NCBI GenBank assembly: GCA_000711775.1
Contig: ARYC01000569.1
Location: 1 to 64,000 of the forward strand
From: Oxytricha trifallax
Lineage: Eukaryota > Ciliophora > Spirotrichea > Sporadotrichida > Oxytrichidae
DNA: 64,000 nucleotides
Direction of reading: 5' to 3'
Shown here: piece after piece, positions 12,878-24,545 of the stretch
Position numbering within the stretch: position 1 is the stretch's first letter
How the letters are laid out: the number at the start of each line of letters is the position of its first letter
Notes under the pieces: generated by a model
What the model saw: only the letters and a program-made list of their open reading frames with translations
Told to the model about the DNA's origin: nothing
Databases searched by the model: none
Position numbers and translations under genes: made by a program

Positions 12878-14420
12878 ATGTCATCCTAACAATAAACCGA
12901 GAATAATACCGCAAATAGCAATCTCAGTATTTAAATTTTTATAAATATAGAAATGACTTATTGAAAAGTGAGATTATGTTTAATTTAATTTGAAATTATT
13001 ATCAATATCACAGTAGTGCTAATGTAGAAATTGCAAGAAAATCATAGAGACCACTAACGAACGACGAAGTGTTTATACTCGATAATTTTAAAAGTTAAAA
13101 TATGTAAAGATAATTTTATTAAAAAGGAAAGATTGATTTTATTGAGGGCGAAAATTATTTACAGTAATAATTAAATATTATATAATTTTGACTTCGAGCA
13201 TTCCGCTATTCCTTCACTACTATCTGATAGAAATATGATGTTGGCAAGAATCACGCTTTTATGTGTAAATGGAATGATCTAAATATGGTCTTTGGGACTA
13301 CTAGACTTTAATTTATTAAAAAAAAAATTTGAATTTTTATTTAATGACTTTATATGTAGGATATTAATATTCGTTTAATTAATAGACATTTTTCAATGAT
13401 ATCAAATTAAAGTTTGACGACTTTTATGTGAATTTCTGCTTTTTAACTCATTGGGGTTTGCACATAGTGTCTATTTCTTTGGTTTTAAATATAGTATGCG
13501 CTGTACTATTCAACAAGCACAATCAAATCCCACTTGTTAAGGCAACAGCTACTTATTATTTATCTCTCTTCTATAAGGGAAATGAAAATACCATCATAAT
13601 GGTCTATCTAATGAATTTTACATTAATCTAAAAGTTAGACTGGAATTATTTATTATTTAAAAATAGCTATACTGACTGAAATAGCCTTTGTTTCTTAAGT
13701 TTGCATAGTGGCGCTCTACTGGTCACTAATTCATGATGATGTCATTAAGGACCTAGACGGTCACAGAGCTAGAAGAGGGGAAAGGTGGACTGAGTAATTC
13801 TACTAACTTATGATTATAGTTCATTCACTACCAGCAGTAGCCATATTTATTAACATCATAATATCAAAAGTTGTAAACTTAATTAATTATGGCATATAGT
13901 AATACCCATTAAACGCATGAATGCTCATAATTGTATTTTAATTTTATCCATTTTATACTGGCTAGCATAAATATCAATTTATTGTTAAAGTCATATACAG
14001 TTTACTTTGTTTTGAGCACCTACCATATATGCTTGTCTATGGCTTTACTTACCTTACTTGCAATTTTTGTGCAACCAAATATTTAGGGAGACCACTCTAT
14101 AGTTTCTTGACATGGGAAGACTTCAATACTGTGATTATTGCACTTGTCATAATCCTTGGGAATACTCTTGCCTACTTTTTGGTCTGCATAGTTTAAATTA
14201 TAATGATTTATTTAGTATTAATTCATGCTATCTTAAGTCTTGGATCTTAAATTTTAGTATAAAATAGTATTTTTTCTGCAAATTTATGAAAATATTCAGA
14301 GGAGATCTACTCAGCTATCAAGATAAAGTTCAAGCAGTGTCCCAAGAAAAAACATAGAATTAAAATCAAAGCAATGAAAAAGGTTCATCGCCTAGGAAAG
14401 TTCGCGAAAAAATTGAATGA
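12878..14420 (+). CDS. AIG1/FAR-17a-like multipass membrane protein, copy 3
   Basis: Third paralogue. ATG 12878 begins MSSQQQTENNTANSN, followed after gaps by RPLTNDEVFILDNF, a first helix (ARITLLCVNGMIQIWSLG), then FLTHWGLHIVSISLVLNIV with the candidate Thr, CIVALYWSLIHDD, MIIVHSLPAVAIFINIII with the candidate His, MLVYGFTYLTCNFC, and the final helix after RPLYSFLTW. The Lys/Ser-rich tail ends RKVREKIE then TGA 14418-14420. The GRPLY motif and the YW/VH motifs are shared with copy 2. Gene order and strand are the same in all three, so expression could be independent or, after rearrangement, on separate somatic chromosomes. Function is inferred from the family only. Confidence 0.65.
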
Positions 14421-14596
14421 ATTCTTAAATAATCTTTCATTTAATAAATAGATCTCAATTAAATCATAGTTTTTCTGGAAAATTGAGATTACAATTTAAT
14501 GGAAAGTAAGCTAAAATTTTTGAAAAATAAATGAAATTTTATGTTTAATAAATATTTTGAAAATAATGGACTAAAAAGCAATTAAGACAAGCAAAA

Positions 14597-15387
14597 ATGT
14601 ATAAGGGTATTAATGAATTTTAGTTATTCTAAGATGAGATATCTGTATCAGTTATTTATGAATAAGCCCAAGATATTTTGACTCACTTCAAAAGTCTTAT
14701 ATGTGTAAAGTTGAGACTTAAATAGCTCAATTTATTGTGAACATGGCCTCCTCGAACCTCCAAAGGCTTATAAGCCCATTCTTAAATCAGGCTTATAAGC
14801 CTTCAATTATGGCCCATTTATGTAATTTTTTAATTAAAATTTTGATTATTAATTAAACTATATTATTTTTAGTTAAAATAGTAATAAAGTTAATGATAAT
14901 TAAATTTCTATTAAGAGAATTCTTTAAATAGTAGTCCATATTTAATTTATAGTAATATTAATTAATTAAATCACTATATTTAATAAATTAATTAAGATTA
15001 TCGATTTAATGGGACCTTAGAAGAGAGCTTATAAGCTCTAATTAAGAATGGCTTATAAGCCATTTGAGGCTCGAACTGGACGTTATTGGATCGTCCTGAG
15101 CTAATTTATTAACAAAACTGAAGATATAAGTACAACGATGGAAGTCAGAATATCTTGGGACGATTGATAAACAGACCCTCCAGATAATGTAAAAACAGTT
15201 AGCAGTGTCGATTCAAATGCTCATACATTCTTAATTCTGCTTGTTGCTATATAGAACATTGTATACAGATTCTTAATTCCATTTTATATTTCATTTATTT
15301 TTCAAAAATTTTGCCTTATTAAATTTTATAGTTAAATCAATTAAAATTAATTATATTCTTTATTATCATGAAAAAAATCTTAATTGA
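14597..15387 (+). CDS. Small hypothetical gene split by a MITE-bearing IES
   Basis: No family recognised. The left segment opens with ATG 14597 (MYKGINEFQLFQDEISVS) and reads KSLICVKLRLKQLNLL up to the octamer AATTTATT at 14729-14736. The same octamer recurs at 15103-15110, and joining there continues in frame as TKLKIQVQRWKSEYLGTIDK for at least 45 codons. The intervening 374 bp contains an inverted-repeat element. Beyond about 15230 two frames are open and the true C-terminus is uncertain; the in-frame TGA is near 15387. The strength of the case is the in-frame rejoining through an 8-bp direct repeat, not protein similarity. Confidence 0.4.
14737..15110. other. 374-bp IES with AATTTATT pointer containing a MITE
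   Basis: Direct repeats AATTTATT (14729-14736 and 15103-15110) bound a non-coding AT-rich insert whose ends hold an inverted-repeat element. Collapse to one copy restores an open frame across the junction. Confidence 0.55.
14752..15074. mobile_element. MITE-like element with ~33-bp inverted repeats
   Basis: Left end 14752-14784 and the reverse complement of 15043-15074 match at about 28 of 32 positions; both begin TCGA and share GGCTTATAAGCC followed by CATTCTTA. A second, inner pair of GCTTATAAGC palindromes lies just inside each arm. The 323-bp body is AT-rich and has no transposase, so it is a non-autonomous element. The bases flanking both ends read CTCGAAC, which may be a duplication or part of the repeat. 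Confidence 0.7.
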
Positions 15388-15416
15388 AAAAAATAAAATT
15401 AGAGGAGAGTTTTTAA

Positions 15417-18047
15417 ATGTTAAGTGTCAGCAAAAAAACAACTAAGGTTATCTAAGATAATTTAAGTAATATTTTTTCAATTTAAAAGGGGAGACAGAGT
15501 TTATTCCTTGCAATTAAATGACTATTGTCCCTCCCCCTTATTCCTAACCCTGAAAATTTTTCTTATAAATTTGAAAGTAATGACGTATATATTTATTTCA
15601 TGAATTCATTCGATATTCCTAAAATGCCATTTGAATCAAAACGGATCTCATTTGATAAATAAACAAATGATAATAATTAAAACTTTAATGAATATAAATT
15701 TATGAATAAACTTAAGATTTTCCGCATTAGATAATATAATTAAACTTAATTAAAATAAGATGCTTGCCAGAAACTTCAAATTACCATAAACCAATAATTT
15801 TTCATAACTTCAATAGTAATAATCTAAAACTGATTCAAGCTCGCCACAGAGGCAGTTTAGCAATAGCAGTAATTACATAGAAATGATTAATAATTATAAT
15901 GGGGAGTAGAATACTGTGGCAAATACTTAAAGAAATTATAATATCAGCAACTAATAAAAGAATTGGGTTTTATAATAATTTTTTAGAAAATGAAACTCTA
16001 TATTGAGAAAAAATAATTTTTAGTTCCCATAAACTATAATGCAAATGTGAAAAATATAAAGCAATTTTCTGACACTGCATCTTCAATTGAGAAGAGATCA
16101 AAAGCAGGCAGTATTAAAAGTCAAGCCTAATCTAATAAAATTTAATGGTTTAATGATTTAATCTCGATATTTTATAACTGAAACATGAAATATTCTAAAT
16201 CTACTATCGTGAATGGGGGATTGAGATCTTTCAAAGAAAGATTGAGCATTTTTGTAAATAATAACGCAGGCAGCAACAGTTCAGCATATCAAAGTAAGGA
16301 GAGAAATTTGCAGATGCTGGGTTAATTGAGTGAACGAGCTGGAAGTCGTGAACTGAAGTCAATCAAAGGTGGTTAAAATTCAACCAGATCTAAGCAAGAT
16401 TTCTAACTTACTCTTTAACAACTGAAAGATTAGTACTCTGAACATTAAGTGAATGAAAATCAAAAGAAGCGTGATGTAGTAGAAAGGTAAATCAATCTTG
16501 AAAGAAAACTAGAAATTGTTAAATAAGGTATTAAAGTTATTTTTGAGAGGTACAGCTCTTACAATTAGTAGTATGGCTTTCTGAAACTTTCATAATTTAA
16601 GGATATCTTCTTGCAAGCCAACATAATGCCTAGCCTACTTAACCAAGAGCAAATTGAAATCATTTACTATCAATCTAAAAAGAAGGAAGACTCATCCTTA
16701 GTTTATGAATCTTTCCTTAAATCCTTGTTAACAGTGGCTAAATTTCTCTACCCTAAAAAGCAATCAATCGAAGCAATACTTAAAATGTATAAGAAGCATC
16801 TACAACCCTAGATTGGATAATTAGAGAGCTTAAATTAGACTTAAGTTAACAAAACATTTAATAGACAGGTGTGGGATAAAGATGTCAGACTTATTAGGAC
16901 TCTGGCTTCTAAAATTGCTAAAATATATCCACTATATTGGAAAAACGAGCTTGTATTAAAGAAAGAGAAATCAAAGTTTGAAAATGAATAAGATTCACAA
17001 AAAGAGCTTTAAAGATTTGCAAGAGACTTTAACATTGTTTTCCTACTCTAATCTATAAACATTCAGAAATTCAACAGACTTTATGATGAATCACTAAACT
17101 AACCAACCGATTTCTTAGGAGTGGAAGTGTCTTGCTTAGAATAAGGCCACACTTTCAAATTCAGCATGCTTTTGCATTTCCTTCTAAAGTGTGCTCACAC
17201 TTTCTTCCCTGAAAACGGGCTTTCTGAGCTACTTGAGAAACTTGAATTTTCCAAAGGCACTGAATGGTTGAGATCTGAGGGTCTTCGCATTAGCTTCATA
17301 AATCATTACGATGTAAAAATAGAAAACAATAACATTCTGGCTTCTACTTTCAGGAATGGAAGCCCTTCAAAACGTGATTCAGACTTAAGAGCCAAACAAT
17401 TTTTCAATCAAATATAAGAAAGTGCATAGAGAAGTTCTCAGCAACTAAAAACTTTATAAAATGGTTATGGTACCTCTTAAACCTATCTTAACCAGAACAC
17501 TTCTATGTTAAACAGTAGAGAATTCGCTCTTAAACTTAATAAATATTTGGGATAATTGGAGAAAATTTATTAATAATATGCTATTGAAGCTAGCAGTAAG
17601 CTTGGGATGAACAATTTTATTAGGTTTTTGAAGGAATATGATTTGTTATCTGAGTAAAATCATGTATTAGAAATAGGCTATCTACCACCTAATAAATAGG
17701 ATAAATTTGTAGACATTTAAGATGATATGTTTTTTCTTCATATGCCATTGTAAAATTTAATTTTATTGCAATCATGTCTTAATTATATATTAAAGTGGCA
17801 AGTTTCTTCATTGTATTTGACAGCGAGCACGATGCACGTACCGAGTAAACTATATAAAATATAGGTTAAGTTTAAATTCAAAAGAATCTTATATTGTGAA
17901 CAGATTTGTGAATAAAATTTCGAATAGCTTTTTAAATTGGTATTGAATATAATAAATATGGATGTTATAATATTTGATTGCTAGTTGTAATATTCAGTCA
18001 AAATGACTCACTCTATTTTAACTTATAAATTAGTCAATTATTGTTGA
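15417..18047 (+). CDS. Hypothetical coiled-coil protein
   Basis: Unrecognised protein of some 700-800 residues. A short first segment begins at ATG 15417 (MLSVSKKTTKVIQ); an alternative start is ATG 15600 (MNSFDIPKMPFESKRISF). Ser/Asn/Gln-rich segments (15760-16140) are followed by one long uninterrupted segment from about 16200 to 17755, unusually long here. It is predicted helical, with LSQFKDIFLQANIMPSLL resembling a degenerate EF-hand or armadillo-like helix pair, then QVWDKDVRLIRTLASKIAK and FFPENGLSELLEKLEF. No catalytic motif or membrane segment is seen. Coding likely ends after DDMFFLHMPL near 17750; the first in-frame TGA I can reach is near 18045, so the 3' end is uncertain. Confidence 0.6.
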
Positions 18048-18135
18048 ATCATAACATATAATTGGAAATTTTAAAGGTGGTGTGATGTGAAAGAAATTGA
18101 AATTACAATTTTAGAATTCGCTATAGATTCTAATT

Positions 18136-18540
18136 TCAAAAAATTAAATGACAAAAACATTCATAAAATTATTATATTTATTTAAATAAACTTATCTAGC
18201 TAGCAATATTAATAATGGCTGCTTACAAGTAAGTATTATGATGACTTTATGCATATCTATAAAGTGAGTTGTATTGTGGTGAGCCCTTGTAGTGCTCGTT
18301 AATGGAGTCGAAAAATCGCTGCATATATATAAACGCGACTACAACTGTCTTCTCGGAGCACCCAAGAGTGGACTGGCATGAGCAAAGATACTGGCAGATG
18401 CTGATCTTTGGTTGCTCTGTCCAATCGTAAATAGTAGGTAACACTATAAACAGGGAGTGATTAGTATTAAAAGATAGTTTACAATTAAATTTCTGCGAGT
18501 TGTGGCCGGCGAAATTCTCAAGAATTTAACCGAAAAACAT
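18136..18540 (-). CDS. Orphan cyclin N-terminal segment
   Basis: Read from ATG 18540 (MFFGQILENFAGHNSQKF), the frame enters ISICQYLCSCQSTLGCSE and KTVVVAFIYMQRFFDS, which matches the first helices of the PHO80/PCL (P/U-type) cyclin box: a regulatory subunit that activates a cyclin-dependent kinase. The cyclin box normally continues with a helix of NxHR..L type and a further 60-80 residues, but after SPQYNSLYRYA the sequence turns AT-rich and reaches an in-frame TGA at 18136-18138. The rest of the cyclin was not found on either strand nearby. Either the gene is a germline fragment whose other segments lie elsewhere, or it is a decayed copy. Confidence 0.5.
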
Positions 18541-19089
18541 AACTTGCTTATTATTTTATGGAGGTAACTAGGACATCTCTTCTGATAAAAATTTCAGAGA
18601 TTGTTTTTATAATTGTTTTGATAATTTATATTATTCCTCAAATTCAAATAATTTTGGAAATTAATTATTTTTCACTATTTTCATATTTGACTATTGGCTA
18701 AATCATTTATCTTATAACTTGGATAAATTTTGTAAATTATTAAACTAAAAATTAGATTATTATTTTATTTATATCAACTTTTTTGTTTAATAGTAAATAA
18801 ATTATCATTAAATAAAAGTTAATTTTTGCATTTTAAAAACAAAACTTAAGCAATATTAGTTTTATCGAAGCTGTCCTTGATTTATGAATTTATCAAACTT
18901 AAATATTAATATCTCAAATTTGGCTCCTCTTATTATTGCATATTTATTATAAGTATTTTTTATTTAAAAATATTAAGTTATAAAGCGATAAAAATACGCT
19001 ATAAATCTTTCATTAATTTTATAACTTAGATAATTGTGACATTATTTAAGCTTTATGATTTAAATTGATAATTTTACTAGAAGTAAATA
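18541..19089. other. AT-rich non-coding stretch
   Basis: 549 bp, very AT-rich, with no open segment of coding character on either strand. Confidence 0.5.
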
Positions 19090-19308
19090 ATGGTAGATAA
19101 CTCAGGTAAGGTGATTAATTAATATGGAACTAATTAATTATTTATTAGTAGATATGGAGTTTATTAGCAAGTTGAGCATGACAATTATGTTGAAGATTTT
19201 TTCACTTTGACTTGGAGCAGTTCTTGGAGTTGCTACAATGAGTTCAAAAGAATCGATATTGAAGTAAGAACCTTCTCATTCTACTGTTTATAGGTGACCA
19301 CTGACTGA
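19090..19308 (+). CDS. Short open segment of unknown function
   Basis: ATG 19090 to TGA 19306-19308, 72 codons with TAA/TAG as Gln. It reads MVDNSGKVINQYGTNQLFIS and later YVEDFFTLTWSSSWSCYNEF. Composition and aromatic pattern look like real protein, but no family is recognised. It stops 7 bp before an inverted-repeat element, so it may be the first exon of a gene whose continuation is elsewhere, or a relic interrupted by that element. Confidence 0.35.
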
Positions 19309-19315
19309 AGAGCCT

Positions 19316-19467
19316 GATCAGTGACCAGGCATGCATATGTAGTGATAACCAATCTGGAGGCAAGAGATCCATCGGTGGTGACAACCGTTGTCGGGTGGTG
19401 GGGTTCGAACCAGTCTCCTCCAGCTGCATTGCGAGTTGACCACACCCTCGCTGCCTGGTCACTGATC
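19316..19467. mobile_element. GC-rich element with perfect 16-bp inverted repeats
   Basis: GATCAGTGACCAGGCA at 19316-19331 is exactly repeated in inverted orientation at 19452-19467, bounding a 152-bp unit far richer in GC than its surroundings. The interior on the minus strand holds TGGTCAACTCG, which fits the polymerase III A-box pattern, and about 20 bp later GGTTCGAACC, which fits the B box. The spacing is shorter than in a tRNA and no cloverleaf could be drawn, so it is not called a tRNA gene. No coding capacity for a transposase. A tRNA-derived or MITE-type short element is the best description. Confidence 0.6.
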
Positions 19468-19955
19468 GATAATTTTACTATTTTTATAATAATAATTATT
19501 TTTCATAAGTTAAATGCTTCAATCTCTAAATTTAAATTCTCTTAAAATCTGACTGCCACTTTTAAACATTGAATTTTTATTATATTTGCCTATTTTTGAG
19601 AGTATTAAATAATTTATCACCTAATAATAGGATTATTGTAATTGTCAAGACTGAGTTATACCACTGAGCTTTTATATATATGTTTAAAGACTATTATTCT
19701 AAAACATGACAATAATATAGAAGCTTGAGAATATTTAAAAGAAATTCACTTTTTTCTGACAATTCCACAAATTTACAGTATGTAAGGCTTTATTTTATAC
19801 TTCTATTTTAAAATATAGTTAATTTAGTAAAATTAATGATTATGAAATTATAATCAATAAAATGACGATTTTTAGTCTAATTTTTAAGAGCAGTTTTTAC
19901 TATATTTACAAACTTTATTTATAGATATTTCTTCAGATATAATTATCTCATAGTT
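19468..19955. other. AT-rich spacer
   Basis: 488 bp with no coding or structural signal seen beyond general AT-richness. Confidence 0.5.
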
Positions 19956-21490
19956 TCATTTTAGTAATCTGACAGCTTCCTCATCCTCTAGTTATGTGAA
20001 GGTCCTCCCCATAATATCCTTGCTAACTTTCTTCCCTTGTCTAATTCTTTTCCATTTCCCTGCATTGCCACTCTCATAGAGCAACTCCTCATACTCTTTT
20101 CTCTAATTTTTAAACTTCTCTGGGAAAGCCTTTTCTATCTAAAGCAGAATATCTATGTTTTTCTGGCTAAAAAATAAGTTAATTATAGAATTGAAAAAAT
20201 AAAGGTTTCGTATAAATTAAACAGCCTAAAAATCTAAATCATAACTTACTATTTATGTTGATACTGCTTGAGTCCTTCAGAAAAATGCACTTTCTCAATT
20301 AAGAACAATATTTTGATAAAATATCCTTCATATTAGCTGTCTTAATTCACACTACTCATTGTAGATTGGCTTAATGCAATTGTTGTCAATAATTCAATCA
20401 AAAGATCATTATTGTAGTCATAAATTTCATAATTTATTAACTATTTCGATGCATAAAATTACAATTTTAAATAAAAAACAAAAGTATTTCTTAAATGTTG
20501 TATTTTATAGTAATATCAATATACCTTTTCCCTTCTTCTCCTGCATCAGCTCTTCTCTTTCCCACTTTATTTATATGAGATTGTTGATGAAAACTAGCAA
20601 AAACTGTGAAAAATTCCTTCAACTTCTTTTTACTGCATAATGATGGAAAAATGTCGTATGTTTAACAAAACTTCAGAGTCGCTTCGAAATCAAGTAGTCC
20701 ATCAAGAGTGGATTGGAATAACCTCATTAATGGTAATGTATTATTTTGAAACCTGCTTCTTTAAATTCTTTGTAAAGGAATTAATTTTAAGCTATAATTC
20801 AATGTTTGAATTATGATTAATAATGGTTGAATCTGAGTGTAAAATATCTTAACTAATCCTTATATATCCTCATCCTACATAGCTTCAAGCATGTCTTTGA
20901 TTTAATCTTCAGCTAAACTTTGCCTTTCATATACTTAGATATAAAAACATATATTAATTAAAGCTTAATTAGTTTAGAATCAATTAATTATTAGGATCAT
21001 CAATTGTATCCCCCAAATCATCTACCTTTTTCTCCTTATATATTTCATACTTATTTACTCTATAATAAAAATATTTATTATATTTATACATAAATATGCC
21101 AGAATTGTGATATAAATACTATAACATTTTATTTATAACGGGTATCTTCTTGATGATATTTCTACTGATTAACTTGAAAAACATGCTGTTTTCGTAGTGT
21201 TGCATTTCCTAGAATGTTTTCTCCAATGACTCTATATCATATATAACAATTTAAATTATTTCTATAAAATCTTCTTCATTAAACATTCTCAATAGTTTAT
21301 AATACTTTAATATATAATGTTTCTATCATTTTCATTGGCATTAGCGTAGGGATATACCTCAAGTGATATTTACTTCAAAGCATATAAAAATTGTTCAAAA
21401 TTCAGCTTGGCATTTTTTTGTTTTGTGGTATGTTTAAATATTATTTGAGCTCTGTTCACTGATGCCTTGTTGTATTCTTCAACGATATCC
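19956..21490 (-). CDS. TPPP/p25-alpha-like protein
   Basis: Minus-strand gene in several segments. From the 5' side: DIVEEYNKASVNRAQIIFKH, KQKNAKLNFEQFLYALKQIS (a p25-alpha/EF-hand-like block, near 21390-21440), YDIESLEKTFQEMQHYENSM, VYERQSLAEDQIKDMLEAMQ, LDGLLDFEATLKFCQTYDIF with PSLCSKKKLKEFF, and a basic C-terminus RIRQGKKVSKDIMGR ending at TGA 19956-19958. TPPP proteins bind microtubules and stabilise axonemal or cytoplasmic arrays; here the domain is embedded in a longer protein, which fits other ciliate proteins with repeated EF-like folds. The first exon and start codon were not found; 21490 is where clear coding begins. Introns of 80-150 bp separate the segments. Confidence 0.5.
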
Positions 21491-21780
21491 TATTTATTTA
21501 TAGTAAAAAATTAGATTTATAGTATATTTATTGTAAAAAATAAGAATAGAAAGTCAATTTAATAATCAAAACAATTCCAAAAATAAAATAAAATAATTAT
21601 TTTAATATTGAAGGAATAGTAATGCAGAGAAATTATAGCAATTTACAGTCATAAATTTAATCTTTTTATTAATAATTTAATTAAACAAAGCTATGGAACT
21701 TTGTTTGAGATATATATGATTTCAATAAATATTTTTCATTTATTGAATTTTATATGAAATTTATTTATTTAATTGTAGTA

Positions 21781-23835
21781 ATGAGCGCTGCTTCTTTCAA
21801 TCAATAGCAATAATAATAAGTTCTGCCTCAAATTTAGGATTAAACGAGCTCCACTTATTAAATGGCCCAGCAGACTTAACCATCTAATTTGATGTAGCAA
21901 TAATAATTAATCACCACACATTATTGTTAGTATTATATTTTATTGTAATAAATAATAGTAAAATTACCCAAAAATTAATAGATTTGTCTCATTTAACAAT
22001 AACAAAATTAAGAGAGCAGCTCGAATATATTAATTAAAGAAGCTTAAAATTCACTTGCTGCGAAGTAAGCTTACGGGGATAATGTAGTAACTCCTGTCAA
22101 ATCATAGTAATAATTAAATAATTCCAATATTAATGATTGTAAGTTTCAACTTTTCTGAAAATTAAATGATAATCCCCATCTATTTTTTAAATGGGATATA
22201 CTTGAGTTTATCGCTATATTCTAATGTTATAATATTATAGCTTTACAAAAGTCTGAGAAGCAAAGAACTAGAAACAAAACTAAAAATTCTTTGTATCTGT
22301 AAAATAGCGTTAGAGTGAAACGCAACTCGAATCTTAATTACACTTAAAATCTTTAAGATTCAAGGCACAGTAAAAATGGGGATTCCTCCAATCTAATGAA
22401 TAAAACTATTGATGAAACATCAGCTACATGTAAGATACTATTAGACAAGAGTGTGTTTAAAAATTATGGTTTTTAGATAATGAGTCACTCAGAAAATCAA
22501 GGCAGGGATCTATGAGTAATAAAGATATGGCTGATTTACAGAGAGCTTACAGCACTTAAACTTTCATCCAAATTTTAATTAAAAATTAACTTAAACCAAA
22601 TATACCCCACTTAATAGAAATATAGTTTATTTGAACGCTACAGGACCAGGAGATTACCAACTTCCTTCTTTAACTCATGGTAAAATGGTTAGCTCAAATA
22701 AGAAAAATTCACCCATGTTCTCATTTTAATCAAAGACAAAGCTTCCATACTTCCCTCAATGTTATACCGTAAGTATTGTGAAACTTATCTAGAACTTTTT
22801 TCACATTTAAAACTGCCCCATTATTTATCACTTATTAATTTAGGAATTTATGGGTCGGGATGCACCATCCTCGATTTTATATACTCCTGAGCCAAGCAAA
22901 AATAAAAAATAGGAACCCATGTTTTCAATAGGTAAAAGCCCAAGGTTCCACGTACCTGATTCAGTGGCTACCCTCAACAAGCAATTGTAAGTACAATTTA
23001 AATTAAATCATATAAATAAAATCTAAAATCATGAATCTTAATATACTTTATAAATAGACCAGTATCATATGATACAAATCTGATTAAAGATGAGAAAAGC
23101 CCTTATAAGAAGATATCGCTGGGTTATGGCTAAAAAATGACATACAAAACCGATAAGTCAGATGAAACGAATCCAGGTCCAATTTATCAGAATGAATATT
23201 ACAAGTCGTTTAAGCAGTTGGTGGATTAAACTGAATCTAGGAGAAATTTAGCTAAAATAGCTAATTTTCTATAGTTAATTTACCTTAATTCTAAATATAT
23301 TGAGAATACTCATGCATTAATTATTCTTTAAATTCTACTTTTGGATGTGATAAAGAATAAATGGCAAAGATTATGTATTCAGGGCAGGAGAAACATTATT
23401 ATGGAAGGCATAGCCCAGGACCAGGAAGCTATAACTCAAGCGATAAAATTCAACCTCTCTCTTCAATTAGAACTTAATCTTAATTTTCTATGCCGAAGAG
23501 AGAAATTTCTATTTTAAATATACTACTAAATTATGCCTAAAATGCTCTTTTTAGCTTATTTTAGAGACAGAGGTCTGCTGACTCTGAAAAAAGACAATGC
23601 TCCAAATCCATTTTCATACACAAACTCCACTGATATTTATGGCAAAATTATTGCCAAGAAGGATGGTCAGTTCTCTATGCCGAAGTCTGAAAGAAAATTT
23701 AACTTTGCTAAATTTAATTCCTTGCACAGCGTCTTGGTGCAGAAGGGATTGTATTGTTAAATAAAATAACTTTAATACTATTAATTGAAGAGAAAATATT
23801 ATGATATTTTTATAAATAAATTTAAGTAATATTGA
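21781..23835 (+). CDS. Sperm-tail PG-rich (SHIPPO/ODF3-like) repeat protein
   Basis: Ciliary/flagellar structural protein. ATG 21781 opens a Gln-rich N-terminus (MSAASFNQQQQQQ). Repeats with the STPGR signature follow: NATGPGDYQLPSLTHGKM with MFSFQSKTKLPYFPQ (22640-22750), EPMFSIGKSPRF (22915-22950), DETNPGPIYQNEYY (23160-23205), and HSPGPGSYNSSDKI with QFSMPKRE (23410-23505), then DGQFSMPKSERKFNF. Members of the family sit on axonemal microtubules. Introns and at least one IES (pointer AGAGA, 23504-23567) interrupt it. After GLYC the frame continues through TAA codons to TGA 23833-23835, so the C-terminus could be slightly shorter if an IES intervenes. Its start lies about 290 bp from the divergent TPPP-like gene. 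Confidence 0.75.
23504..23567. other. IES with AGAGA pointer
   Basis: AGAGA at 23499-23503 and 23563-23567. Removing the 64-bp AT-rich insert joins QFSMPKR to DRGLLTLKKDNAP in frame. The insert has no GT-AG ends. Confidence 0.65.
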
Positions 23836-24545
23836 TAATTAGATTATTAAGTATGAATAATAGATAATCAATAATTTATAAGAATGGTATTTAATTTATA
23901 AAATTTAAGTTGTTAATCAATCTATAAACAATTTCAAACAAAAAGGTTTCAAAAAAGTATGAACTTTAAAAACTAAATTTAACATTAAGGATTTATAGGG
24001 TTGATAAATTAAGTAGCTTTAACTTAATTTTATTAAAAAGATAAAAGCCCTTGCTTATTTTTGAAACAGTGTTTGAAATTTAAACTTTTTAGTTAACTGT
24101 AAAAAATGAAAGACATCTATCTATCTGTCTAGATAGCATCTCAAACATTTATAGAGTATTTAAAGTTTAAATATTTATACATTATTAGCTATTTCATTAT
24201 TTATAACTTTTATAGCAATAATATTTTTACTTATAATAAACATAATTTTAATGGGGCTTCTATTAACTCGCTCTTAATTTTTTTATTATAGCTTTTATAT
24301 AATAATTAAAGAAAAATTCTGTAATTATAGTAAATTATACCATCTTAAAAAAAGAGCAATTAAAAACAAATATTTTAATTGAAAAAAAGTTTTAGTTTTT
24401 GATTGTTGGTTTGATTCTCGAAATCTAAAGTTTTTGTTAGGATCCAACCCTCTCCTAATATTTGTGGATCACTTGACTGAACTTTAAAATTCAATACATT
24501 TAATCTTTAAACTCCCAAAAAAGAGCTAGCTTATTCAGGAGTCAC
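23836..24545. other. AT-rich intergenic region between convergent genes
   Basis: 710 bp between the 3' ends of the PG-rich protein gene and the minus-strand Gln/Ser-rich gene. One short inverted CTATCT/AGATAG motif near 24118-24134; nothing else. Confidence 0.5.

Noticed and set aside
19321-19450. tRNA gene suggested by GGTTCGAACC
   Set aside because: No cloverleaf, acceptor stem or correct A-to-B box spacing on either strand; the motif is self-complementary and sits in an inverted-repeat element.
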